Assembly: GCA_039805565.1 (NCBI GenBank)
Contig: JBDLTZ010000100.1
Span: forward strand, 1 to 64,000
DNA length: 64,000 nt
Direction: 5' to 3'
From: CALJIC01 sp039805565
Lineage (GTDB): Bacteria; Chloroflexota; Chloroflexia; Chloroflexales; Roseiflexaceae
The translations under genes and the position numbers were made by a program. Under the pieces are notes generated by a model. That model was not told the origin of the DNA. It did not search any database and saw only the letters and a program-made list of their open reading frames with translations. Numbering within the stretch: position 1 is the first letter of the stretch; each line of letters opens with the position of its first letter. Of the stretch, positions 1-7,218 are shown piece by piece.

Positions 1-580
1 CGAGAAACAGCCCGATGAGGATGCCGATCGTGAGCGGCACGACAGCGGGCGCGAGCTGAGGCGTGGCTACCGTGAGCCCCTCGACGGCGCTGAGGACCGA
101 GATCGCCGGGGTGATGATACCGTCGCCGTAGAGCAGCGCGGCACCGAACACGCCGAGCAGCACCAGCGGCCGGCGCGGGCTGGGGGCCAACGGCCGGATG
201 GGCGTGGCGAGCGCCGTGAGCGACAGAATGCCACCCTCGCCACGGTTGTCGGCGCGCAGGACAAAGCCCACGTACTTGACCGTGATCACGATGATCAGCG
301 ACCAGAAGACGAGCGAGAGGATACCGTAGATGTTGGTGGGCGTCGGCTCGATGGCGTGGGCGCCGTGGAAGCTCTCGCGCAGGGCGTAGAGCGGCGAGGT
401 ACCGATGTCGCCGTAGACCACGCCGAGCGCGGTGAGGGCGAGCAGCGCGAGGTAGCGCCCCGTCGGGCGCACGTGGCCGTGGCCTATGTGTCCGGGGTTC
501 TCGGCCACCGCTGGGGTGGGCACCGAGGGCGCGGCGTCACCCGGCACCGCGTCCGGCGCGGGTGTGGTATCTGAGCGCAA
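1..580 (-). CDS. kup: KUP-family potassium uptake transporter, N-terminal part (cut by window edge)
   Basis: Low-affinity K+ (probably K+/H+ symport) transporter in the cytoplasmic membrane. About 193 residues are visible, read on the minus strand and running off position 1. The Kup signature YGDIGTSPLYALRES lies about 60 residues from the start, followed by an ADNRGEGG motif and several hydrophobic helices (for example ILSLVFWSLIIVITVKYVGF and the YGDGIITPAISVLSA motif). No ATG precedes the first helix in frame. The best start is a TTG at 578-580 with GGAG seven bases upstream; a GTG at 545-547 is the alternative. An in-frame stop lies just upstream, so the gene cannot extend further. The N-terminal tail of about 45 polar, Pro/His/Gly-containing residues before the first helix is of ordinary length for the family. 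Family call is secure; the start is not. Confidence 0.93.
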   Translation of the reverse strand, partial: MRSDTTPAPDAVPGDAAPSVPTPAVAENPGHIGHGHVRPTGRYLALLALTALGVVYGDIGTSPLYALRESFHGAHAIEPTPTNIYGILSLVFWSLIIVITVKYVGFVLRADNRGEGGILSLTALATPIRPLAPSPRRPLVLLGVFGAALLYGDGIITPAISVLSAVEGLTVATPQLAPAVVPLTIGILIGLFL

Positions 581-633
581 AGAGGTACTCCGCTCAACAA
601 GAGCATCACGTCTATTCTAGCGGGCAAGAGTTC

Positions 634-2079
634 TCACGAGTAGCGGTCCTGCATGCGGCGCTGGAGCTCGCCGATGGTCTCCGCGCCCCTGTCGTTCTCG
701 CTCTCGCCCTTCGACTGCTCCGCCGCCTCATCGGCCTCCTCGGCCGCGCGCGCCGCGGAAGGGATCTCACGACTGAAGACACTGCTGAGCTGCCGCTGGA
801 TCTGCGCCGTGCTGCCACCGCGCAGCACGTACACCGGCACCCCGCGCGCCTCGGCGCGCTGCACCCAGGGCACATCACGCTGGTAGTACTGCCGCAGAGT
901 CATCACCATGGTGGCCTGTGCGAGCTCACGCTCGACGGTGGCCGGCACGCCGAGCTCATCGATCGCCTCCATGAGCCGATCGGAGCGCACCCCGACGGGG
1001 AAGATGCGCTGGGCGCCGAGCGGGATCGCCGCCCGGCGCTGGAGGGCCGGCGCCGATGGCCGTGCCGCGGGGCCATCACTCACCTGGATCTGGCCGTCGG
1101 CGTCCTTGTTACGCTGCTCGGGGCGCGGAGGCTCGCCGCGCAGCATCGAGTCGACCGCCTCGGCCACGTCGCTGTAGACACACACCGTATCCCAGGACTG
1201 GATCTCCACCAGGATGTCGAAGGTGGGCGGGGCCTTGCGCTCGAGCACCGTCTTCTGGGTCCCGCGGCGGCGCGCCTCCTCGTCGCCCAGGGTCACGGCC
1301 TGGATGCCGCCGATCAGGTCCGAGAGGGTCGGGTTCGAGAGCAGGTTCTCGAGCGTCTGGCCGTGGGCGGTGCCGATCAGCTGGACGCCGCGCTCGGCGA
1401 TCGTGCGGGCGGCCAGTGCCTCGAGCTCGGTACCGATCTCGTCGATGACGATCACCTCGGGCATGTGGTTCTCAACCGCCTCGATCATCACGCCGTGCTG
1501 CTCGGCCGGGCGGGGCACCTGCATGCGGCGGGCGCGGCCGATCGCCGGGTGAGGGATGTCGCCGTCGCCGGCGATCTCGTTCGAGGTGTCCACGATCACC
1601 ACGCGCTTGCGGAGCTCGTCGGCCACCACCCGGGCCGCCTCGCGCAGCAGGGTGGTCTTGCCCACGCCGGGACGGCCGAGGAGCAGGACGCTCTTGCCGG
1701 ACTCGAGCAGGTCGCGGATGATCGTGATCGTGCCGTTGATCGCGCGGCCGACGCGGCAGGTGAGGCCGACGACGGCGCCCGCGCGGTTGCGCATCGCTGA
1801 GATGCGGTGCAGGGTGCGCGGGATGCCGGCGCGGTTGTCCTCGCCAAAGGCCCCGACGCGGTGTGTGACGTAGTCCAGGTCCTCGCGCGTGACCTCGCGC
1901 TCGCTGAGGAACTCGGCCGAGTCGCGGTAGCGGGCCTCGGGGCGCCGCCCGAGGTCCAGCACCAGCTCCAGCAGGCTATCGACGTTCGAGCCGGCCACCG
2001 GCACGGCGGCACGGAGATCGGGGGGCAGCGTCTCAAGGAGGAGCTCAGCCTCATTGGCCACCTGGTGTGCTTCCGTCAT
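634..2079 (-). CDS. Ycf45/SpoIIIAA-like AAA ATPase
   Basis: A 481-residue soluble P-loop ATPase of the group found as Ycf45 in cyanobacteria and plastids and related to SpoIIIAA; family members often carry a nucleic-acid-binding R3H domain, and their exact role is unknown. Seen: Walker A GRPGVGKTT at about residues 135-143, Walker B VIVIDEIG at about 209-216, the conserved DTSNEIAGDGDIPHPAIGRA stretch and an RRGTQKTVLERK motif. The last 200 residues hold a low-complexity linker, a compact domain that may be the nucleic-acid-binding part, and a charged Glu/Ala tail. The chosen ATG (2077-2079) has an AGGGGG ribosome site eight bases upstream; a longer reading frame adds 19 unlikely residues. 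It is followed on the same strand by kup after 53 bases, so the two may be co-transcribed. Confidence 0.85.
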   Translation of the reverse strand: MTEAHQVANEAELLLETLPPDLRAAVPVAGSNVDSLLELVLDLGRRPEARYRDSAEFLSEREVTREDLDYVTHRVGAFGEDNRAGIPRTLHRISAMRNRAGAVVGLTCRVGRAINGTITIIRDLLESGKSVLLLGRPGVGKTTLLREAARVVADELRKRVVIVDTSNEIAGDGDIPHPAIGRARRMQVPRPAEQHGVMIEAVENHMPEVIVIDEIGTELEALAARTIAERGVQLIGTAHGQTLENLLSNPTLSDLIGGIQAVTLGDEEARRRGTQKTVLERKAPPTFDILVEIQSWDTVCVYSDVAEAVDSMLRGEPPRPEQRNKDADGQIQVSDGPAARPSAPALQRRAAIPLGAQRIFPVGVRSDRLMEAIDELGVPATVERELAQATMVMTLRQYYQRDVPWVQRAEARGVPVYVLRGGSTAQIQRQLSSVFSREIPSAARAAEEADEAAEQSKGESENDRGAETIGELQRRMQDRYS

Positions 2080-2165
2080 AGTCAGCCCCCTGTTCTGGCT
2101 CGTCCCGCATACTCTCCGCTGCGGCGCAGATAGCAATCAGTGTACCAGCTTTCGCGTCACTGTGG

Positions 2166-2564
2166 GTGGCGTCGTACTGCGCTGTAGCGCCCCTTCCTGG
2201 TCGCCCCCCCGCCGTTCAGAAGCGCCGCGCCACCCTGGCCGCCCAGGCGCGTTCCACGGGGCAATCGCGCGCCGCCGTCCACTGGTACGACGTCACCCCG
2301 GGGGCGTGGATCACCTGGGACGAGGCCCGCGGCCGCTGTGACTCCTCGCTCAACGGCGGGCGCGGCGCGCCGGTGGTGAGCTTCGCAGTGACCCGGCGGC
2401 GGCTACTGCTCGAGGTGGTGCGGGCGGCCGAGGTGCCGCAGGCGCACCAGGCGATGTGGGAGAACCGCCACGCCGGGGCCACCTACGTGGTGAACTACGC
2501 GCTGCCGCGCCCCGGCCTCAAGAGCAAGGGCAAGCTGTACGAGGCATGGGCGAGCGCCGAATAG
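2166..2564 (+). CDS. Hypothetical protein, 132 residues
   Basis: I do not recognise this protein. It is supported mainly by codon usage: from about 2200 to the stop at 2564 nearly every codon ends in G or C, as in the neighbouring genes, and the product is a plausible basic soluble domain with an EVVRAAEVPQAHQAMWEN helix and a C-terminal KSKGKLYEAWASAE tail. The GTG at 2166 is the only start I can offer and it has no visible ribosome site, so the first 10-15 residues are doubtful. It is transcribed divergently from the Ycf45-like gene, leaving 86 bases between them for both promoters. It ends just before a heptad-type repeat. It could also be a decayed gene that lost its true N-terminus. Confidence 0.5.
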   Translation: MASYCAVAPLPGRPPAVQKRRATLAAQARSTGQSRAAVHWYDVTPGAWITWDEARGRCDSSLNGGRGAPVVSFAVTRRRLLLEVVRAAEVPQAHQAMWENRHAGATYVVNYALPRPGLKSKGKLYEAWASAE

Positions 2565-2566
2565 CC

Positions 2567-2672
2567 GCCAGCCAGTTGTCAGTAGCCGAGGCGATGTGAA
2601 AGTTTGGTATGATAGGTGCACACGTATGTGCCTCAACACGACACTGATGACCGACGACTGACGACTGGCTAC
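2567..2672. repeat. Heptad-type repeats flanking the accC promoter (weak copy)
   Basis: Short 7-base units related to those in the composite elements elsewhere in the window. The left part (about 2569-2588) reads as units ending TCA or related (GTTGTCA followed by GTAGCC); the right part (about 2645-2672) reads TGATGAC, CGACGAC, TGACGAC, TGGCTAC, TGAAATC. The arms are therefore inverted relative to each other, but in the opposite sense to the other loci, and the interval between them contains the accC promoter rather than a hairpin core. Degenerate; assignment to the family is tentative. Confidence 0.45.
2605..2613 (+). promoter_or_regulatory. Extended -10 promoter for accC
   Basis: TGG followed directly by TATGAT (2608-2613), an extended -10 element. 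No good -35 hexamer lies 17 bases upstream. Transcription would begin near 2620, giving a leader of about 60 bases before the accC start at 2681. Prediction by eye. Confidence 0.5.
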
Positions 2673-2680
2673 TGAAATCT

Positions 2681-4045
2681 ATGTTCAACAAAGTGCTCAT
2701 CGCCAACCGCGGCGAGATCGCCGTCCGCATCGTGCGCGCCTGCCACGAGCTCGGGATCCGCGCGGTTGTGGCCTACTCTGAGGCAGACCGCTACTCGCTT
2801 GCGGTGCGCACTGCTGACGAGGCGGTCTGCATCGGCCCGGCGGCCTCCTCCCGCTCGTACCTGAACCCGTCGGCGCTGATCAGCGCGGCCCTGATCAGCG
2901 GATGCGACGCCGTCCACCCCGGCTACGGCTTCCTGTCCGAGAACGCGTACTTCGCCGAGATCTGCGCGCAGTACCAGCTCCAGTTCATCGGCCCCAGTGC
3001 CGAGGCCATCCGCCTCATGGGCGACAAAGCCGTGGGGCGCCTGACAATGCGCGCGGCCGGCGTGCCGACGGTGCCCGGCTCCGAGGGCGAGCTCCGCAAC
3101 ATAGACGAGGCGCTGGAGGTAGCGCGGCAGATCGGCTACCCGGTGCTGCTCAAGCCCTCGGGCGGCGGCGGCGGGCGCGGCATGCGCGTGGCCAACGACG
3201 AAACCGAGCTTGCGAAGGCCTACCCGACGGCGCGCGCCGAGGCTGAGGCGGCCTTCGGCAACGGCGCCCTGCTGCTGGAGAAATACCTGCCGCACGTCCG
3301 GCACGTCGAGATCCAAGTGCTGGGCGACCGCTACGGCCACGCCATCCACCTCGGCGAGCGCGACTGCTCCTCGCAGCGGCGGCACCAGAAGATCATCGAG
3401 GAGGCTCCCTCGCCGGCTGTGTCGCCAGAGCTGCGCGAGCGCATGGGGGCGGCAGCGCTGGCCGGCGTGCGGGCGATCGGCTACGAGAACGCCGGCACGA
3501 TGGAGTTCCTGCTCGACCCCAACGGGAACTACTACTTCATCGAGATGAACACCCGCATCCAGGTCGAGCACCCGGTCACCGAGATGGTCACCGGGCTGGA
3601 CCTGGTGAAGTGGCAGCTGCGGATCGCGGCGGGCGAGCCGCTGACTGTGCAGCAGAGCGACGTGGTGCTGCGCGGGCACGCGATCGAGGCGCGCATCAAC
3701 GCCGAGGACCCCGAGCGGGACTTCATGCCGGCCTCGGGCGAGGTGGAGTACTACCTGCCCCCCGGCGGCCCCGGCGTGCGCGTCGAGTCACACCTGTACT
3801 CGGGCTACACGCCCCCCGGAGCCTACGACTCGCTGCTGGCCAAGCTGATCTGCTGGGGCCAGGACCGCGACGAGGCGCTGGGGCGCATGCGGCGCGCGCT
3901 CCAGGAGTACGTGATCACCGGCATCAAGACGAGCATCCCGTTCACGCAGATCATGCTGGACGACGCGCCGTTCCGTGAGGGGAACATCTCCACCCGCTAC
4001 GTGCCCGAGCTGGTCCACCGGATCAAGGCGAGCAAGCTCGAGTAG
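2681..4045 (+). CDS. accC: Acetyl-CoA carboxylase, biotin carboxylase subunit
   Basis: ATP-dependent carboxylation of the biotin carried on BCCP, the first half-reaction of acetyl-CoA (or propionyl-CoA) carboxylase, in the cytoplasm. The 454 residues are full length for stand-alone AccC. Visible: N-terminal MFNKVLIANRGEIAVRIVRA, the glycine-rich ATP-grasp loop KPSGGGGGRGMR near residue 160, the HVEIQVLGDRYGHAIHLGER segment, the catalytic stretch EMNTRIQVEHPVTEMVTG near 290, and a C-terminal biotin-carboxylase domain ending in GNISTRYVPEL. The ATG is the natural start, although no strong ribosome site is evident in the heptad repeat just upstream. No accB (biotin carrier) or carboxyltransferase gene lies beside it, so its partners are elsewhere; it could serve any acyl-CoA carboxylase of the cell. 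An aldehyde dehydrogenase follows on the same strand after 162 bases. Confidence 0.96.
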   Translation: MFNKVLIANRGEIAVRIVRACHELGIRAVVAYSEADRYSLAVRTADEAVCIGPAASSRSYLNPSALISAALISGCDAVHPGYGFLSENAYFAEICAQYQLQFIGPSAEAIRLMGDKAVGRLTMRAAGVPTVPGSEGELRNIDEALEVARQIGYPVLLKPSGGGGGRGMRVANDETELAKAYPTARAEAEAAFGNGALLLEKYLPHVRHVEIQVLGDRYGHAIHLGERDCSSQRRHQKIIEEAPSPAVSPELRERMGAAALAGVRAIGYENAGTMEFLLDPNGNYYFIEMNTRIQVEHPVTEMVTGLDLVKWQLRIAAGEPLTVQQSDVVLRGHAIEARINAEDPERDFMPASGEVEYYLPPGGPGVRVESHLYSGYTPPGAYDSLLAKLICWGQDRDEALGRMRRALQEYVITGIKTSIPFTQIMLDDAPFREGNISTRYVPELVHRIKASKLE

Positions 4046-4207
4046 GCGCTCCGGCCGCGCGCCTCCGCCGGCTGAGGGGGTGCGCGCGGCGCGGGGCGAT
4101 CCGTGCGAGCTGATGTGCATCCGAAACGATCCGAGATCGGTAGAACCAGGAGTACATCAACGCGCGTGGCCTCGCCCCGCGCCACCAGCCAGAGAAGAGC
4201 GTCACTC

Positions 4208-5752
4208 ATGCCCAAGCAGATCGCCCCCGACGTCCAGTGGTCCCTCCTGCTCACACACGCCCGCGCGACCGTCCCCGAGGCCTTCGGCTCCGACGGCCAG
4301 CCGCTCAACCTGATCGCGGGCGACTGGGGACACCCCGGCCACCGCAAGCCCTTCCTCTCCCCGGTGGACGGCACCCCACTCTCCGCCTACCCGATGATCG
4401 ACCTGGAGACCGCGCGCCACGCGGTGCAGTTCGCGGCCTCTGAGCACGCGGCCTGGGCAGCGACCGACCTCGACGAGCGCCGGCGGCGCGTGTCGGACTG
4501 CCTGGCGCTGCTGGCTGAGCACCGCGAGCTGATCGGCCGCCTGCTGATCTGGGAGATCGGCAAGCCCTACGCTCAGGCCATGACCGACGTGGACCGCTGC
4601 ATCAGCGGCGTCGAGTGGTACGTGCAGGAGATCGAGCCGATGATGCGCGGCCGCACGCCCCTCGGCCTGATCTCGAACATCGCCTCCTGGAACTACCCAC
4701 TCTCGGTGCTGGTCCACGCCGTGCTGGTACAGTGTCTGGCCGGTAACCCGGTGATCGCCAAGACCCCGAGCGACGGCGGCCTGGTGGCGCTCACGGTCTC
4801 CATGGCCCTGGCGCGGCGCTGCGGCCTGCCGGTGTCGCTAGTGAGTGGCTCGGGCGGGGCGCTCTCCGAGGCGCTGGTGCGCGGGCCCGATGTGGCCTGC
4901 CTGGCCTTCGTGGGCGGCAAGAGCAACGGGCGCGATATCGCGGCGAGCCTGTACGACCGCGAGAAGCGCTACATGCTGGAGATGGAGGGCGTGAACGCCT
5001 ACGGGATCTGGCAGTTCAGCGACTGGGACGGGCTGGCGAAGCAGATCAAGAAGGGCTTCGACTACGGCAAGCAGCGCTGCACGGCCTACATCCGCTTCGT
5101 GGTGCAGCGGCAGCTCTTCCCGCAGTTCCTCGAGATGTACCTGCCGGTGCTCAAGAGCCTGCGCTACGGCAACCCGACGCTGGTGGACGAGCCGGGCCAG
5201 CCGCTGCCGACGCTCGACTTCGGGCCGGTGATCAACGCCAAAAAGGTCGAAGAGCTGCGGGTGATGTACTCCGAGGCAGTGGGGGCGGGTGCGGTCAGCC
5301 TGTACGAGGGCCGCCTGGATGAAGCGCTGGTGCTGCCGAACCAGGACGTTTCGGCCTACATGCCGCCCGCCGCACTGCTGAACGTGCCGCGCAACTGCCG
5401 GCTGCACCACAACGAGCCGTTCGGGCCGATCGATACGATCGTGGTGGTGGACCGCATCGAGGAGCTCGTCAGCGAGATGAACATCTCGAACGGGTCGCTG
5501 GTGGCCTCGGTGGCCTGCGACAGCGACCGTCTGGGGCAGCAGATCGCCTCGGAGCTGCGCGCGTTCAAGGTGGGGGTCAACGGGGTGCGCTCGCGCGGCG
5601 ACCGCGAGGAGATCTTCGGCGGCATCGGGGCCTCGTGGCGCGGCTGCTTCGTGGGCGGCAAGTACCTGGTGGATGCGGTCACGGTGGGGGCGCCCGGCGA
5701 GCGGCTGCACGGGAACTTCCCTGACTACACGCTGCTGCCGGAGCGGCGGTAG
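4208..5752 (+). CDS. Aldehyde dehydrogenase family protein
   Basis: NAD(P)-dependent oxidation of an unknown aldehyde; soluble. The 514-residue protein has the ALDH fold signatures: NIASWNYPLSVLVHA in place of the usual PWNFP segment, AKTPSDGG, the nucleotide-binding FVGGKSNGRDIA, the general-base glutamate in MLEMEGVNAYGI and the nucleophile cysteine in GKQRCTAYIRF. Late in the chain HHNEPFGPIDTIVVVD matches the conserved EPFGP. Motifs are divergent from the best-known subfamilies (EMEGVN instead of ELGGKN), so the substrate cannot be read off. ATG 4208 is chosen because GAAGAG precedes it and the longer in-frame start at 4103 adds Arg/Ser-rich residues. Downstream are simple repeats and then acuI, which together with accC hints at short-chain acyl metabolism, but that is only context. 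Confidence 0.87.
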   Translation: MPKQIAPDVQWSLLLTHARATVPEAFGSDGQPLNLIAGDWGHPGHRKPFLSPVDGTPLSAYPMIDLETARHAVQFAASEHAAWAATDLDERRRRVSDCLALLAEHRELIGRLLIWEIGKPYAQAMTDVDRCISGVEWYVQEIEPMMRGRTPLGLISNIASWNYPLSVLVHAVLVQCLAGNPVIAKTPSDGGLVALTVSMALARRCGLPVSLVSGSGGALSEALVRGPDVACLAFVGGKSNGRDIAASLYDREKRYMLEMEGVNAYGIWQFSDWDGLAKQIKKGFDYGKQRCTAYIRFVVQRQLFPQFLEMYLPVLKSLRYGNPTLVDEPGQPLPTLDFGPVINAKKVEELRVMYSEAVGAGAVSLYEGRLDEALVLPNQDVSAYMPPAALLNVPRNCRLHHNEPFGPIDTIVVVDRIEELVSEMNISNGSLVASVACDSDRLGQQIASELRAFKVGVNGVRSRGDREEIFGGIGASWRGCFVGGKYLVDAVTVGAPGERLHGNFPDYTLLPERR

Positions 5753-6091
5753 GGGGTGCGCTGAGCGACGTCCTTGGCCGCTGCGCGGCGTCTTTGGTCG
5801 CTGCGCGGCGTCTTTGGCCGCTGCGCGCGGCCGGCGGCAGGGGGCGGGCCGCTGCCCCCTGCACCCCCCGGCCGGGGCCGTTGGCCCCTGGACCCCAAAG
5901 GGGAGCAGTACGAGACCGATATCGGCCGGCACGATAGATGAGCTCGCTGGGGCAGAAGATCTGCTTCTGCTACGACTGGGCAAGCTCGGATGGGGCACGC
6001 CGTAGCCAGTGCGGGAATTGCTGGTCGTCGGTCTGGTAGAGCCTCCCTTGCGGGGGAGGTCGGGAGGGGGCGCAAGCGCCCCTCCGGCGGG
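5753..6091. repeat. Gene-free stretch with three tandem 20-base repeats and palindromes
   Basis: Between the aldehyde dehydrogenase and acuI. Positions 5771-5790, 5791-5810 and 5811-5830 are three tandem copies of a 20-base unit of the form TCTTTGGCCGCTGCGCGGCG with one or two changes each. Just after, 5836-5860 is an inverted repeat (GCAGGGGGC ... GCCCCCTGC). About 6040-6090 holds further G/C-rich palindromes. No reading frame here has the codon bias of the neighbours. Confidence 0.7.
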
Positions 6092-6191
6092 GAGGAGCGC
6101 GAGGAGGGCCGGAGCCCTCACTCGCCCACACGCACATCGCCTGCTGAAGGCGTAGCTGAGGAGCGCGAGGAGGGCCGCAGCCCTCCCTCGC
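6092..6191. repeat. Two copies of a 34-base hairpin-bearing direct repeat
   Basis: Near-identical copies at about 6092-6125 and 6158-6191, each starting GAGGAGCGCGAGGAGGGCC and containing a small hairpin (GAGGGC, four-base loop, GCCCTC). They differ at two positions. They lie directly upstream of acuI; the second copy ends about 15 bases before its ribosome-binding site. Neither has a T-run, so they are not obvious terminators. Confidence 0.65.
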
Positions 6192-6217
6192 GCACAGCAG
6201 ACCAAAGGAGAACGCCT

Positions 6218-7216
6218 ATGGCAGCCCAGCTGCCGCCCACATTCCGGGCCCTCGTCGTAGACCAGCGCGACGGGGCGTATGGCGCCGAGATCACAGATGT
6301 ACCGACTGAGGCGCTACCCGCCGGCGACGTGCTCGTGTCCGTCGCCTTCTCCAGCCTCAACTACAAGGACGGCCTGTGCGTCACCGGGAAAGGTAAAGTG
6401 GCGCGCTCCCTGCCGATGATCCCCGGGATCGACCTGGCCGGCACCGTGATCGAGTCGAAGTCCCCGCTGTACCGACCCGGCAACGCGGTGCTGGTCACTG
6501 GCTGGGGCATCGGCGAGCGCCACTGGGGCGGCTACGCCACCCTCGCCCGCGTGCGCCCGGAGTGGCTCGTGCCTCTGCCGGACGGGCTGAGTCTGAGACA
6601 GGCCATGGGGATGGGGACGGCCGGCTTCACGGCGGCCCTGGCGGTCATGGCCCTCGAGGACGCCGGCGTCCGACCCGGCGAGCGCGAGGTGCTCGTCACC
6701 GGGGCCACCGGCGGCGTCGGGAGCGTGGCCGTGGCCATGCTCGCGCGCCTCGGCTACAACGTCACCGCCTCCACGGGGCGCCCCGAGCACCACGCGTACC
6801 TACGGTCCCTCGGCGCGCAGCAGATCGTGGACCGCGCCGAGCTCACGCAGCCCGGCCGCCCGCTGGAGAGTGAGCGATGGGCCGGCGCCGTGGACACCGT
6901 AGGCGGTGATACGCTGGCAGGTATCATCCGATCGGCGGCCTACTACGGCACGATCGCCGCCTGCGGCAACGCCGGGGGCGCGGCGCTCAGCACCACCGTT
7001 TTCCCCTTTATCCTGCGGGGGGTGCGCCTGATTGGGATCGAGTCCGTGATGTGCCCGGCCGAGCGCCGCCGCGCGGCATGGAGCCGCCTTGCCCGCGACC
7101 TGCCGCGCGATCTCCTCGACAACATGATCCAATCCGTACGGCTGGAGGATGTGCCGCGCGTCAGCGAGGAGATCGTCGCCGGGCAGGTGCGCGGCCGCAT
7201 CGTCGTCGAGCTGTAG
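6218..7216 (+). CDS. acuI: Acryloyl-CoA reductase / YhdH-type MDR oxidoreductase
   Basis: Zinc-independent medium-chain reductase that, in characterised AcuI/YhdH enzymes, reduces acryloyl-CoA to propionyl-CoA with NADPH. The 332 residues are typical in length. Seen: FRALVVDQRDGAYGAEI near the N-terminus, SSLNYKDGLCVTGKGKVAR and PMIPGIDLAGTV (the family's substrate-domain signature), GWGIGERHWGGYATLARV, the cofactor loop VTGATGGVGSVAV and, near the end, FILRGVRLIGIESVMCP. The start at 6218 follows AGGAG by seven bases; an earlier in-frame start lies in the repeat region and is rejected. Its stop is only three bases from the stop of the convergent nSTAND gene. A role in detoxifying acrylate or in propionate metabolism is expected from the family, not shown here. 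Confidence 0.9.
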   Translation: MAAQLPPTFRALVVDQRDGAYGAEITDVPTEALPAGDVLVSVAFSSLNYKDGLCVTGKGKVARSLPMIPGIDLAGTVIESKSPLYRPGNAVLVTGWGIGERHWGGYATLARVRPEWLVPLPDGLSLRQAMGMGTAGFTAALAVMALEDAGVRPGEREVLVTGATGGVGSVAVAMLARLGYNVTASTGRPEHHAYLRSLGAQQIVDRAELTQPGRPLESERWAGAVDTVGGDTLAGIIRSAAYYGTIAACGNAGGAALSTTVFPFILRGVRLIGIESVMCPAERRRAAWSRLARDLPRDLLDNMIQSVRLEDVPRVSEEIVAGQVRGRIVVEL

Positions 7217-7218
7217 GG

